The notes: a model not told the origin generated them from the letters alone. A DNA stretch of 64,000 nt from Limnephilus marmoratus (GCA_917880885.1 OU862934.1:29558734-29622733), one strand, 5' to 3'; positions 9,399 to 20,690 are shown, numbered from the stretch's first letter. Program-made: numbers and translations.

Positions 9399-11631
9399 TC
9401 ATGAACGAAGGCTTCCACAGCATTCTGGCAGCACAGAGCTGCCATTACAGTGAATACAGAGTAGGGAGCATTTCAAACCCGACTTTCTACATGTGCACTT
9501 TCCAGCACAACCTTTTTTGCATTGGCATGAAATAAAGTTCAGCAACGCCTGACGTGCAGCCTCCTTCAGCATTGGTACTGGAGTTAGTAACCCAACAGCA
9601 TTTTTCTTCCATCCCCATTCAGTTGGATCTTTATGGTGACCAAGCCAAGTTTGCACTTGCAAGTATGTTCTTAAAGCATGTTGCTGGACTGCATCTTTGG
9701 TGGGTGGTACCCTGGATAAATTGAATTTGTTCTTTTTCACCCCCTTGACAAAAAGAATGTACCTACCTTAAATTTTCCAAATTTGATTTCTCATTGCCGC
9801 CATTCAAAAGTGCAAAGAATTGTTCGGCAGCCAAAGTGATTGTTTCTCGCTTTGCTTTTGGATCTTGAAATACACGAACAAGTTCATTCACTGAGTGGTT
9901 CTTGAGAAGAATATTACAAAATTTGTTTTTGCCTTGACCGAACGGAGCACCAATTGTGTCGCAGCCACTTATGGCATGAATTAATGAAATGTTTTCTACT
10001 ATTTCAATGTGTTTAAAACATTTGTTGGAGTACAACGCGTTAAGTGATTTACCTTTACCGACTTTTTGATAATATACGTTTGAACGTGAGAGAGCTGTGA
10101 TGAGTACCAACAGGTCGATATCCTGACCAACGATTATGACTGCATCATGTTGAGATGACAACGAGTTTGCTGTGGTCATTATGAGAACGTCAGCATCCTC
10201 TTCAGCTTGTACTGTCGTTATTTGCGACCGTCCAAATGAGGCTCTGAGTAGGGAAATAAAACGGGACTTGTTCTTCTCATTTCCCAGAAACTTTTCCTGT
10301 GGCACTTGTGGGTGAGTGGTTTCATAAAACAAAACTTCAGCAGAAGTTGTAACTCTGGCACGCCGTGCTCTTTCCACCCCCTTAGTGCTTTTCTTTTCAA
10401 CCGAATCTGGGTATCCATCGAATACCACTACCGCATTGGCTCCATAATGATTTTGTACATACCTGACACATTGCTGAAAAATGATTGAAAAAGGTTGTGC
10501 ACGACCCCATACAACTTTGTGCAGTAAATATGCCCCATCAACTACGTGTATTTTACTGCCTCCCAGTTCTATGTTATTTGGTAGAGGATTGAACGATGAG
10601 TAAAATATGGATTTGGTTCCTTTGCGCATGCCTTCCTCTGAGAAAAGAGACAGTGGGACCGGAGATAGTTCATATTGGAAATATTCTTTAAGTTCAATTT
10701 CAGACTTTTTGGCAATACACATACGATGGAATAGCATTAATGGATCTATTGTCACAGTCACACCCTGATTTTTTATGCTGCTGGTCACCGCTGCAAGAGA
10801 AACTATTGCATCCTTATGTTATAAGTGTAGGTTTCCAAAGTTCTGGTTGACGACTTAAGACATAGCAAATTTCCCCATCTTTTCAGCCATGTGACAAGTT
10901 ACTTTGCTATCCCCGACAATGCCACTGCTTATAGACATAATCATGTTTGTTTTAGGAAATGGTTCATGGCAAGAAAACCAATCAATGAGAGTTTGAACGT
11001 CTTTGTCATCCCTCTTAATTCATGTAGGCCTCATTTCTACATGTTGCTCTGACGTTCCTGATTCAAATCCACAGAATGACTCAATACCCTCACAAATAGT
11101 ATGCAGATAAACAAATCCAGCAGAATAAAATCCAACAACAAATCCAGCAAATCCAGCAGTCCAACGAAGAATAGAACTGTTTGTGATTCCTCGTCCTTGG
11201 GTCAAACCTCCAGATGTTTTCATCAATCTCATCAGAGTTTGTTCGATTGTCATGTCAGACCAAATCCCTGACCAAAATTTATGAGATCGTCGAATCGTAA
11301 AGAAACCCTCTTTGGTAAATCTTTCACATTCTATTGGATTCATCTTCTCTTTCAATGTCAACATATCTTGGAGATACAGATGTGCACTTTTGGCATAATT
11401 AAAGTGGGCGGCTGCGTGAAAAAAAGGTATCACTTTTTAAACCGTTGCAAGATGGAGCTCCCAATTTCCAGCACGTTCCGCTTCAACATACAGCTCAATC
11501 AGTGTAGTCATCTGGAAGTACTGAACCCACAGCTGGGAAGTAGGTCCGTTTTCTTTTAAAATGTTCAGTACATCAACCAGGGACTGGCGGCTATAGAGTA
11601 TTTGTGAGAAAAAAAAACAAATTCCATACAA
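9399..11631 (-). pseudogene. Degenerate FEN1/XPG-like (PIN-fold) nuclease with CXC-like Cys-rich C-terminus
   Basis: One minus-strand frame runs from 11631 to 9763 through four in-frame stops (TAA at 11439-11437, TGA at 11022-11020, and two TAA between 10870 and 10810). A frameshift just after 9763 leads into 9740-9399. In the 341-residue block starting at 10788, the acidic residues of the FEN/XPG nuclease fold are visible: D84 (HVVDGAYLLH), D124 (VVFDGYP), E196/E197/D198/D200 (AEEDAD), D223/D225 (GQDIDLL) and D277 (ISGCDTIG). The last segment has ~10 clustered Cys (CQCKKGCAGKCTCRKSGLKC), like CXC/tesmin zinc-binding repeats. The N-terminal segment contains 'VIPFFHAAAHFNYAKSAHLY'. I recall multi-copy animal proteins of this architecture but know no established function. 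Mobility by this protein is inference. Confidence 0.7.
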
Positions 11632-12049
11632 AAAAAACCGATTTCCATAGAAATAACTTCTAATATATTATTTTTGTTTATTATTTTTGTTTGTATTTAA
11701 AAAGATCTAAATTATATGAAAAAAACTATCTAAGAAGCTATACCACTATATCTGACGACCTGAATTTAGAACTAAATGTAGCTCTAAAGGAGCAGAGTTG
11801 GCAACACTGATGGCCCATCCTGGAGTGGCTAATTGGCGGCAACTACAGGGAACCGTGGGGGAGGGGGGACCCCCCACTCTCTTTTATTTGTTATAATATG
11901 TTAAAAATATTACAATATATTATAATGTAATGTAAACAAAAATCGTATAACATGGTAATAAATCGTGATAAATTTTCTGTTTTCACTCCGATATTTGTTT
12001 ATACTTTATATAAGTAAAAAAAAAATTACAAAAAAAATAAAAATTACAG

Positions 12050-12499
12050 GTCTTTTTAGAAATTTTATTTTCTACTAAATTGATATCAATAATTTTTTCA
12101 CAAAATTGTACTGGAAAAAAGATACGCACAAAAACTAAACCAAATCGAGCAATTTACCTGTTTTTATAAAATTATACACATATTTACGACTGCATACCTC
12201 AATATTTATTAGAGATAGAATAAAACTTTTCAATTAAAAATTGTAGGTAATTTTATTTTCTACTAAACTTTTAAAGCAACTTTAGCCAAAATTTTTATTG
12301 GAAACGAGATATTTGAGGAAAACTAGATTTTGGCACGATTTCGGCTAGTTTTTTCAAAATGGCGGCGAAAGCTTAAGTGACCCAAGGTCGAAAACTCAGA
12401 TTTTTCATCAGGAGATGAGTATATAAAACATATAAAAAAATTGGGACTACCGGAATAATTCCGATCGCGACCCCCTTTTTTGCGCTACTTGCACTGGCC
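12050..12499 (-). repeat. Right long terminal inverted repeat
   Basis: This is the inverted counterpart of 8593-9030, ending TGCACTGGCC before TA. It carries the same conserved blocks in reverse order. The region between the pseudogene start and this arm (11640-12050) is AT-rich apart from a short GC-rich patch near 11860 (GGGGGAGGGGGGACCCCCC). Confidence 0.9.
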
Positions 12500-12501
12500 T
12501 A

Positions 12502-13198
12502 AGGGTCTTTCATGGAAGGTCAAGAACAATTGGAAAAGATTAGCAATGCGAGGACTTTGGGAAAATGGGTTTTAGTTTATAAGCTGTTTCAGAACTTAAC
12601 ACACAGAAAAATATAAAAAGACAATGGTCGCAAGCCTTTCGTCTAACTGGGAGGTGCGCGTTAACCAATTTCGCTATTGCCACCAATATTTTATTTTTAA
12701 ATCACGGTTTGACAGAGAAGGTGGTAATAGCGAAATTATAGTTCAGATAGGGTCTAATAATAATTCATTGCAGAAGGTTTTAACAAATCTCTCTAATGAA
12801 GTTCCAAGCTAGAGCCAGGGCTTTTTTAAAAATTTTCCTCTAAAATACGTTCAGCCAAAATGCTTTACACAAGATTGAACCCGAAAAGCAGAAATTGTTA
12901 GATAGATCATAAGAATTTGTCTTTGCAAATTTTGACACCTCCAAAAATGGAAGGCGAAGTTAAAACCACATCCAATCAAAGTGAGTATCGTAATAACAAT
13001 CAACTGTCAGATACAAACTAAATTGCAAAATGTACAAACTGATGTTATAACCTTGTAAAAGAAATAGAAACTTCAAAAGCTTTATATGAGAGCTTTGTCG
13101 TACAATTTACGGAAATACGACACAGAAGGTTCTGAAAATTATTTTTGTTATAGAAATGAACAAAATTAAAAAGGTTATTTTAGAAAAAAGAAACGAGT
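12502..13198. other. No gene seen
   Basis: AT-rich non-coding sequence. A block near 12555-12600 (TTTAGTTTATAAGCTGTTTC) recurs inverted at 20020-20065 (GAAACAGTTTATAAACTAAA), so part of it is a dispersed repeat. I see nothing else. Confidence 0.4.
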
Positions 13199-13267
13199 GT
13201 GCACACGACTGAAGTAAAACTACAAGACAAAACTCACCCAATAAACCCATGTATCCCTGCTAAGTTA

Positions 13268-13440
13268 CCAAACATAGCGCACGGGGTGACCTATGACCTA
13301 GCGGTGACATATGACATTGGGGTGAAATATGACCATGGGGTGACCTACGACCTTGGGGTGACCTACGACCTTGTGGTGACCTACGACCTTGGGGTGACCT
13401 ACGACCTTGAGGTGACCTACGACCTTAGGGTGACCATCCT
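13268..13440 (+). repeat. 18-bp minisatellite
   Basis: About nine tandem units of GGGGTGACCTACGACCTT, the first few diverged (GACATATGACATT). The 18-bp period keeps a reading frame open as repeated Leu-Gly-Val-Thr-Tyr-Asp. That open frame is a by-product of the period and there is no evidence of a gene. A short CTTATC run follows. Confidence 0.9.
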
Positions 13441-14221
13441 TATCCTTATCCTTATCACTCCCCAAGTCAAGCGTCCCTAAAGGCCCGATCGTTCGCCTAA
13501 CAATCGATCACCGTTAGCATCGATTACCGTTCGCATGACATTTTTCGTAACAGTTACCACTTTTCGTAACGCATTTACCAGCTTACTCCCAAGTCGAGTG
13601 TGCGTAAAGAAGTTTTACTTTAAAAAAAATGTCAGTTGAGACATTGTCCAAACAAGCCGACGATACTTTAGTATGCCAATACAAGAAGCAAGAATCTTCC
13701 CCCATCCAACATGTTCACATTGTGTAATTAGTCCTTATGAAGGATACGAAAGTAAAGGACTCTTGAATATTGAAATATCAGGTGAGTTTTCAATATTAAA
13801 ACGCCTTGTTAATTCTTCATTTGGAAGGAAAGCGGAGATAAGGATATTAAATCTCCTTCAATTACTGCAGAGATGGTATTATAAGTGGAAATAAATTGCC
13901 GCCAGTGCTACCATCGTTATTCAGGGATGTTAGAAACGAGTGAACTATCGTCACGAAAGGATTTTCTCAAAAAAGTGGTAAATTTCTGTTACTATTTGTG
14001 GTGTATTGTTGTTTCCTCTCATTAACAATACAATTATGCTGATCGGGAGTTTTCAATAATACTTCGGTTTATCAGAGATTACTGGCATAACGTCTGTTCT
14101 ATTTTTTTTAAATCAAAAGGCTTAGCAAATATCTAGTACAAATATGTGATATAAAACTTAGTTATCTCTTAAATTATGATGCATAATATGACATTAAATA
14201 ATTAAACTTTTCATGAGTTAT

Positions 14222-14475
14222 GTTAAGTACCGCCGGAAACCTTTATTGGATAACCAACACCTCTGCCATAGGTCACCCCAAGTGGTTCGATACGTTTGGT
14301 GAATTAGCAGTCGTGCCTGGGTTCATGGGATGAGGTTTTTCTAGGTCTTGGAGGTGGATTACAAGGATACACTGAACCCCAGATCCCTACCCACCCCTTA
14401 AACCCCTTTCATTCCCAGAACTCTCCTATCCTTTCTTTCCTTAAAAAAAACCTCCTGTGTGGAGATGTAAAAAAT
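14222..14475 (+). repeat. Retroposon B copy, internally and terminally deleted
   Basis: It starts 'taccgccggaaacctttattgg', carries the 'CCCCAAGTGGTTCGATACG' core and the pyrimidine-rich block, then jumps to 'CCTCCTGTGTGGAGATGTAA', losing the inner hairpin. It is non-coding. Confidence 0.8.
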
Positions 14476-14554
14476 ATATTAAAAAAATAATCTTGCCCTA
14501 TCTACTGTGTGAATATCAAATAACATGAACATAATCAAAAATAAAATTAAAAAT

Positions 14555-14665
14555 CTCAAAAGGGCGTTTTTGGGCAGAAAATATAAATTATGCACGACAA
14601 ATTTGTGCTCACATGGCGTTTTTTTGGGCAGAAATTATAATTTATACACGATAAATTTATGCATT
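14555..14665 (+). repeat. Two-copy direct repeat
   Basis: A ~65-base unit beginning GGCGTTTTTGGGCAGAAA and including 'ataaattatgcacgacaaattt' occurs twice in tandem with small differences. Nothing else is recognised around it between 14476 and 15370. Confidence 0.6.
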
Positions 14666-15374
14666 TAAGCTAATAAAAATAGTTTTTATTTTTATATTAT
14701 CATGTTCGTATAGTAAATAGAGTTTTTTTTTTTAAATAATCATGAACTCACAAATAATTGCCAAAGTTGCCTGTGAAATCGTTAAAAATTCGTTAAATAT
14801 TTTTCAATTTGACTGTGCATTTTGACCAAAAATCCAAATTTTGTAATTTGGCGCGCAGTTATTTTCATATTATTCTTCTGTAATGTGTTTAAGTTGTGGG
14901 ATACTTGCGACCTCCATTATTATTGATCCCATCGTGCGTTCATTCTGTGCATCCATTTTAATAAGAGTTCCACATTAAAGGGAGTGGAACGGACGTTTTC
15001 CTGCAAATTGAAACTGGGAAAGAATTGAGAATCATTTTTAAATTACTGTAAAAGTTTTTTACAAAAACAATGATTTATTTTATGTTTTAAATAAAACAAA
15101 CACTTACAAATTAAAGAGGTTTAAACATTGCCAGAGGGGGCTGTTTATAATGTTTATCAATTGTATATGCTTGTTTTATTCATAATTTCTGAACGAATTT
15201 TGCATTTTTCCAACGTTTTTTAAATGTCTTGTATATTTGTTATTTTGGAAGATGTCGTAAAATCGTTTATTTATTTTATTTTATTTTTATTTATTAGAGA
15301 TAATTGTATTAAAAGAATTCCCTATGAATTTTTTAAAGTATAGATATTCTAAATAGGTACCTATTTAGTTTAAC

Positions 15375-15431
15375 AATCAATCAAATCTGGTACCTAACAT
15401 AGCCTATGTTAGATGCCAGATTTGATTGATT
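15375..15431. repeat. Near-perfect palindrome
   Basis: AATCAATCAAATCTGG pairs with CCAGATTTGATTGATT (16 bp). An inner 9-bp stem CTAACATAG/CTATGTTAG is separated by a 3-base internal bulge. The palindrome sits directly at the 5' edge of the Helitron-like element. Confidence 0.9.
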
Positions 15432-15433
15432 AT

Positions 15434-15866
15434 TCTTATAATATACAAAAATGATTATTTGTAATATATGAAAATTAAAAACTTGAATAAAAAAAATGTA
15501 ATAGGTGGCACGTGAGCTGTTTGAAAACTGAATGTATTGGGACTGAATATATGGAACGCGAGAGGGGGAAAGGGTGGGCGGGGAAGGTGCAAGGGGAACG
15601 CGGGAGGGTGAGGATACGGGAAAGGAACAGGGACGCTCGGGAAAGGACATGCAGGGAGAAACAATTTCTTTCTTTGGATATGGCATTGCAAGGCATGCCG
15701 GGATCCAGCTAGAAATTAAAAACTGAATGTACTGGGACTGAATATATGAAACGCGGGAGGGAGAAAGAGGAAGCGGGAGGGGAACGGGGACATGCAGGGA
15801 ACATGCAGGGAGAAACAATTTATTTCTTTGAATATGGCATTACAACGCATGCCCGGAACCGGCTAG
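15434..15866 (+). mobile_element. Short Helitron-like element with two successive 3' ends
   Basis: The 5' end reads TCTTATAATATACAAAAATG, like the other Helitrons here. The 3' end is GCATGCCCGGAACCGGCTAG followed by T. A second 3' end, GGCATGCCGGGATCCAGCTAG, occurs internally at ~15692-15712 with its own preceding GC-rich block, so the distal ~150 bases are duplicated. It encodes no Rep/helicase. The base before the 5' TC is T, not the expected A, which weakens the left boundary. Confidence 0.6.
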
Positions 15867-15892
15867 TAATTAAATAAAAAAAATATGTAAGG

Positions 15893-16071
15893 AAAATGAA
15901 TGTTAATCATAGCGTTAAATACCTGGGACATGTCATCACAGATGACTTTAAGGATATCGAAGACATGGAAAGGCAGAGAAGAGCGATAACAGTTAGAGCG
16001 GGTATGCAGTCAAGTCGTTTTTACTCCTGCAGCCCCAAAGTAAAAAGAATACTGTTCAACGCTTTCTGTAC
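15893..16071 (+). pseudogene. RTE-like LINE fragment, left part (split by insertion)
   Basis: The translation contains 'VKYLGHVITDDFKD' and 'RQRRAITVRAGMQSSRF', ending 'FNAFCT'. This is the RTE-type region after the RT palm. The coding breaks off at the A-tail (T-run on this strand) of the inserted antisense LINE and resumes at ~17340. Confidence 0.85.
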
Positions 16072-17340
16072 CTTTTTTTTATTTATTTATTAAGTTAAAA
16101 GAAATATAATATTTCGCTTTCTTAACTTAAGTACAGAGCATATATGGTACAGGTGTAGTAGTAATATTTTTAATTTTGTTCCAACATCTTAAGTTTAAAT
16201 AGTTTTTTTTTAAAGGTTTTTATATTCTTTTCTGCTTTAAGGTTATCTGGAAGGAGATTATATATGTGAACTCCCTCGTGGCCAATACTTTTCTTGCCAC
16301 TTTCAGTCTTGACAGTATTTGTATACAATTTATTGTGTTGTCTAGTATAATGTTCGTGTACTTGTGATGTTTTTATAAATGTTGTGTTTGTGTGTATAAG
16401 TCCATTTTGTATTTTGTAGATTAAAAGACATATGTTATATTCATACAATGTTCTTATTTTAAAAAGATTCATTTCCTTGTGTAGTTTTTTTGTGGGAGTG
16501 TCTGGGTTATAGTTGAAGAGCTTTTTAATAACTTTGTTTTGTATTATTTGTAATTCGTTTAAGTACGTAATGTATGTGTTTCCCCATATTTCTATTAAAT
16601 AATTTAGGTGGGACTGTATTAAGCTAAAGTATAAGCCTCTCTTTACCTCTGTTGGTAGAAGATGAGCAATTCTACCAAATACACCAATCAATGGGATGAT
16701 TTTTGTTTTTAGTTTTTCTACGTGTTGTTTAAATGTTAAATGTTTATCAATGTACAAGCCCAGGTATTTTTCGCTATCTAGAATATGCAGGTCTCTTTCT
16801 TCTATTTGTAATGGTTTATGCGATGGTATTATTCTTTTAGGTGAGCTTAAGATCATGTAACCGGTTTTATTAATATTTATTGTTAATATATTTTTTATTA
16901 GCCAATCGTTTAGTACATTAAGATCCATTTGAGATTGTTCTAATAGACTTTCTAAGTTTTTGCCGAAGTAAAATATTGCCGTATCATCTGCGTATAAGAA
17001 AATTTCACCATGTAATTTTAGCTGACAGATGTCATTTATGTATATTTGGAATAAAAGTGGTCCCAGTATTGATCCTTGTGGAACTCCATAGTTTATGCTC
17101 TCGAGTTGACTGTTTTTATCTCCTATGTTAACACATTGTTTTCTGTTGGACAGATAGGATTTTATTAGTTTAATAGCTGGACCGGTTACGCCTGTTTTTT
17201 CTATTTTTTTAATCAGTATTTCATGACTTACGGTGTCAAAGGCTTTTTGAAGGTCTACGAGAATTGCTATGACATAGTTTTTATTATCTATGCTAGTTCT
17301 AAGTTTATTTATACACATCAGAACTATGGGTTGACTACAC
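16072..17340 (-). pseudogene. LINE RT (Jockey/CR1-like), nearly open, inserted in an RTE element
   Basis: The longest RT remnant in the window. On the minus strand it contains 'LVDLQKAFDTVSHEIL' (palm Asp), 'GVPQGSILGPLLFQIYIND', the catalytic box 'FLYADDTAIF', 'EKYLGLYIDKHLTF' and the C-terminal 'YNLLPDNLKAE'. There are no internal stops from ~17340 down to the stop at 16170. It lacks the endonuclease domain and RT N-terminus because of 5' truncation. The 'MRWRRSARK...' residues upstream in the same frame are antisense RTE sequence, not part of this LINE. The 3' UTR (16072-16169) ends in a T-run on the plus strand. It is a comparatively recent insertion. Confidence 0.9.
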
Positions 17341-17600
17341 TGCAACCCAATAGCATAAGTTAAATTATAAACCAATCGCCGATTTTTCCGCCTACTGGGA
17401 TACTGCAGTGTTACGGAAATGTTCCTGGAGGGACGAGTGCACACTTTCCGAGCACTTCTCCGCCACCGCATGGGAAGTTCATCACCGCTATGACTGCCTG
17501 GATGGAGTCTCCCCTGATGGCCCTCTGGAGACGGGAGATGGTGAAATACCCCATAAACGGCTTTGCATTAATTTTATTGTTTAATATTTCATTTCTCATG
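17341..17600 (+). pseudogene. RTE-like LINE fragment, right part
   Basis: After the antisense LINE, one plus frame resumes with 'GYCSVTEMFLEGRVHTFRAL', then 'LLRHRMGSSSPLCL', the last conserved blocks of RTE elements. The coding fades near 17570. Together with 15893-16071 it forms one interrupted RTE copy. Confidence 0.75.
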
Positions 17601-17689
17601 CTTATTTTTTTTACTTAATTTATTCTGTCGATGTTAATTATTTTATATCTCATCTTATTTTTTGTCTTTCTTTTGTTTTTTCAAAATAT

Positions 17690-18515
17690 GGAATGTATTG
17701 CATTGCAATTCCCCTGCATACATTCTGGAATAAACTATTATTTATTTAGATTTATTAACTTCAAGTTACACATACCTATTCAACACATTAACTACACATC
17801 TTTACTAAATACACTTAAATTGCATTCCCTAGAAAACAGAAGAAAATTAAATGATCTAACTTTTTTGTTTAAAATTATTCACTCCGAATTAGATTGTTGC
17901 GAACTCCTGCATCTCATTGATTTTAAAGTACCTACTCGAGAAACAAGGCAAAACATATTATTCTGCAATAATAATTCTGTAACCAACTACCACACACATG
18001 CACCAATTTCACGATTACACACACTAGGGAACAAATTCACCTCAAATATCGATGTATTTAATACAAGTTTACCTTTATTCAAGAAATATATGAACAATAT
18101 TTTTATGTAGAATATTTTGATATCTAAGGAGCATCACATAGGATTTATTGCATATATTTGTGTATTTCTATAAATTTACAATGCAAAAACCTATTACCGT
18201 TTTCTATTTATGTATCTTGCATTTTGTCATGTATTTTTCATCACATTTAATTAGTCAAATTTTGTAATTACTAACATACCTTCAAGTTTATTTCCATGCC
18301 ATTTATAACTTAGAAACTTTCTCTTTTATTGTAATGCACTATCTTTCCTTAAATTTATCTGTTTACCTACCTTTCGTATGATGTTTACTAGTTATATTTT
18401 TATAGTTAATCTTTTTTATTTAAAACTGTCTCTGTATTATAAACTTGTCATGTAAAAGCCCATCAGGGCGTTGAAAATTAATAAATAAAAAAATAAAAAA
18501 TAAAATAAATAATTA
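17690..18515 (+). pseudogene. LINE C-terminal remnant with 3' UTR
   Basis: The open frame to 18110 carries 'LENRRKLNDLTFLFKIIHSELDCCELLHLI', then 'RETRQNILF' and 'NYHTHAPISRLHTLGNKF', the tail typical of Jockey-type LINEs. The 3' UTR ends 'CCCATCAGGGCGTTGAAAA' plus an (AATAAA)n-like tail near 18515. It is 5'-truncated. Confidence 0.85.
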
Positions 18516-19026
18516 TTATAATTATCATATGCAGCCACTATTTTTGAAAATATTTTATTACTTTTCGTTACACGTACAATCAATATATTTTTATCAAGGC
18601 AGCAAATTATATAAAATACAAAAGAAAATTCCTAACAATATCATTGCACCAAATAACAAAGCTTTCCAGAACAAATCGCGCAAATGAAATTCTGCTCAGA
18701 TTCTACTGCGGTTTTGTCTTCCAGCACTCCTTCTATTCTTGTCGGCAAGTAGCACTTTACCATTGATATGTTTCTTTTCTCTCCTTTCCCTCGCCCTCCC
18801 TCTTCCATTCTGTTCTGCCCTCCTCGCCGTTCTACCATAAACACTCGCAGGGCTAGCAATTGCATACTTGTATTTTTAAATGAGATAGAGAAAAGTTGTA
18901 GACTGCTTGTTCAGGGTGAGAGAAATGCTTTCAAAGATTTGATTATATCTTTTGAGATGCATTTAAAGTTTGCGGTATCGTAGTATCTATAAATATTTGT
19001 ATATCACGAAATAAAACAATTACTTT
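18516..19026. other. No gene seen
   Basis: AT-rich DNA with one polypyrimidine tract (18775-18830). Short open frames on both strands have no recognisable motif. Confidence 0.4.
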
Positions 19027-19034
19027 GTTCACAA

Positions 19035-19827
19035 TAGGCTTGTTGAAAAAGTATCGATATATGGATATTTTTAATTCAATATATCGATATTTTTAGCCGA
19101 TATATTTTGATCCGATATATCGATACAAAATATCCAATTTTCGAAAATTGTATCAAAAACGGTATTTTTTAAAATTTATGTATTTAAAGTCACTAAAATC
19201 CAAAACCGTATAGGAACGAACGGAAAAAAGTAACTGTATTGGGTCATGACATCTAGCGGTTGAAATTTTAACTATTAATAGCTTACAAATCTATTGTCTT
19301 TGCATTAGTATTTGTGATCACCAATACTATCTCATGTGTGTAGGTACATACATATAAATGTATGCTATTTTTTGCCATTTTTTTTTCTATGTGTTGGTTC
19401 CCAATTGTCTATGATTATTGACTATACCTTGTTCCAAACACGAAGTCCTTTTTGACAGATTAATACGCCAATAGAATGTTACTGAGACGCATACAAACTT
19501 TGTTTGCGTCTCAGTTTACATATAAGTTAGAAGACAGCTTTTTAGTTTTTGACATTTTTGTAATTATTACGTAATAAAAATGAATAGTGATAAAAATACC
19601 TTCATTTTTATTGAGATTTTTGTACATTAAAAAAAGCAAATTGTGTTCAAAAATTACTATTGATAATATTGAGCTGAATACACTATTATTTTAAAAACGC
19701 AAAATCTCTTGAAAATTTGACCGATATATCGATATTTTTTCCTCGATATATCGACGTCGATATTGATATTTTAATAAATATTGATACATCGATATATCGA
19801 TATTTTTTTTCACTTTCAACATCCCTA
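19035..19827. mobile_element. hAT-like MITE rich in CGATATATCG
   Basis: The termini TAGGCTTGTTGAAAA and the complement of TTTCAACATCCCTA are imperfect inverted repeats. They are flanked by a perfect 8-bp duplication GTTCACAA (19027-19034, 19828-19835). Near both ends are multiple copies of the self-complementary decamer CGATATATCG, probably transposase-binding or structural repeats. No coding capacity. Confidence 0.88.
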
Positions 19828-20189
19828 GTTCACAACCATGAAATTTATTTAATTAAGATCGACCTATCTTCGTGCAGTAAAAAATATTTTTCTTCTGAAT
19901 GAAGACCGCATTTTATACGAATAAAAGCTTAGGAAAATTTTCAAGCAATTCAATTCAAAAAATTTTCAATTACTACAAAGTAAGTTACTCGGTACTTATA
20001 AATTGGATTATAGTAATTGTTTAGTTCTGAAACAGTTTATAAACTAAATCCATGTTCCCAAGTCCTTCATTCATTCATTATCCCTTTGTCTTCCTCCTTT
20101 CCTTAAAAGTCCCTACTTAGTTACTACAAAAGAAGATGTTTTCATACCTACGTGGAACTCATCTACAATATTGGCAACAAAATTTAAAA

Positions 20190-20690
20190 TTACCTACTGT
20201 ACGAGTCCAGACTGCTATCCAGAAACACGAAGATATTAGTGTACAAAACACTTATCAGACCAGTACTTAAATACGTAGCTGAAACTTGGGTACTAAATAA
20301 GAGGAATGAGCGAGCACTGGACGTTTTTGAAAGAAAAATTTTGAGGCGCATCTTCGGACCGGTTCTAGAAAATGGATTTTGGCGCAGACGTTATAACAAT
20401 GAGCTCTATACTTTGTTTAAGGAGCTAAACGTCGCAAAATTTATAAAACTCTGTAGACTTCGGTGGCTGGGTCATATGGAGAGAATGACCGAGCATCAAG
20501 CACCAAAGTCCCTGCTGAACTCAAGACCAATTGGGCGACGGAGCCTGGGAAGATCAGCGATGGAGCGACGACGTCCTCAAAGACACCTATCTCGGAGCTT
20601 CTAAACTGGAGAGAGCTGGCACAAAACCGAGATGAGTGGGGGAAGATTCTTGAGGAGGCCAAGACCCACCAGGTGTTGTAGAGCCAATAG
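20190..20690 (+). pseudogene. RTE-like LINE C-terminal remnant
   Basis: 'YKTLIRPVLKYVAETWVLNK' matches the RTE/BovB block normally ending 'LYGSETW'. It is followed by 'LCRLRWLGHMERMTEHQAPK' and, after frameshifts near 20540-20590, 'NWRELAQNRDEWGKILEEAK', ending THQVL at a stop near 20680. The order and spacing fit the last ~150 residues of RTE polyproteins. Confidence 0.85.

Larger units (their letters stand above)
8593..12499. mobile_element. 3.9 kb element with long inverted terminal repeats and a FEN/PIN-like nuclease pseudogene
   Basis: Both ends begin GGCCAGTGCAA and share ~430-450 bases of inverted sequence with scattered substitutions. They are flanked by TA on each side, a possible 2-bp TSD. 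Between the repeats lies one minus-strand gene ruined by stops (9399-11631) and nothing else recognisable. The layout of long TIRs, a single gene and a duplicated TA suggests a DNA transposon. The encoded protein is not a DDE transposase I recognise: its signature is a FEN1/XPG-type set of acidic residues plus a Cys-rich C-terminus. Divergence between the TIRs and the several stops indicate an old copy. Confidence 0.7.

Noticed and set aside
13199..13480. Protein-coding gene with VTYDLG repeats
   Set aside because: The open frame is explained entirely by an 18-bp minisatellite; there is no domain or codon evidence on either side.
20040..20170. Retroposon B fragment
   Set aside because: A pyrimidine-rich tract and 'GTGGAACTCATCTACAAT' resemble the B end, but the hairpin arms and core blocks are missing, so the match is too weak.
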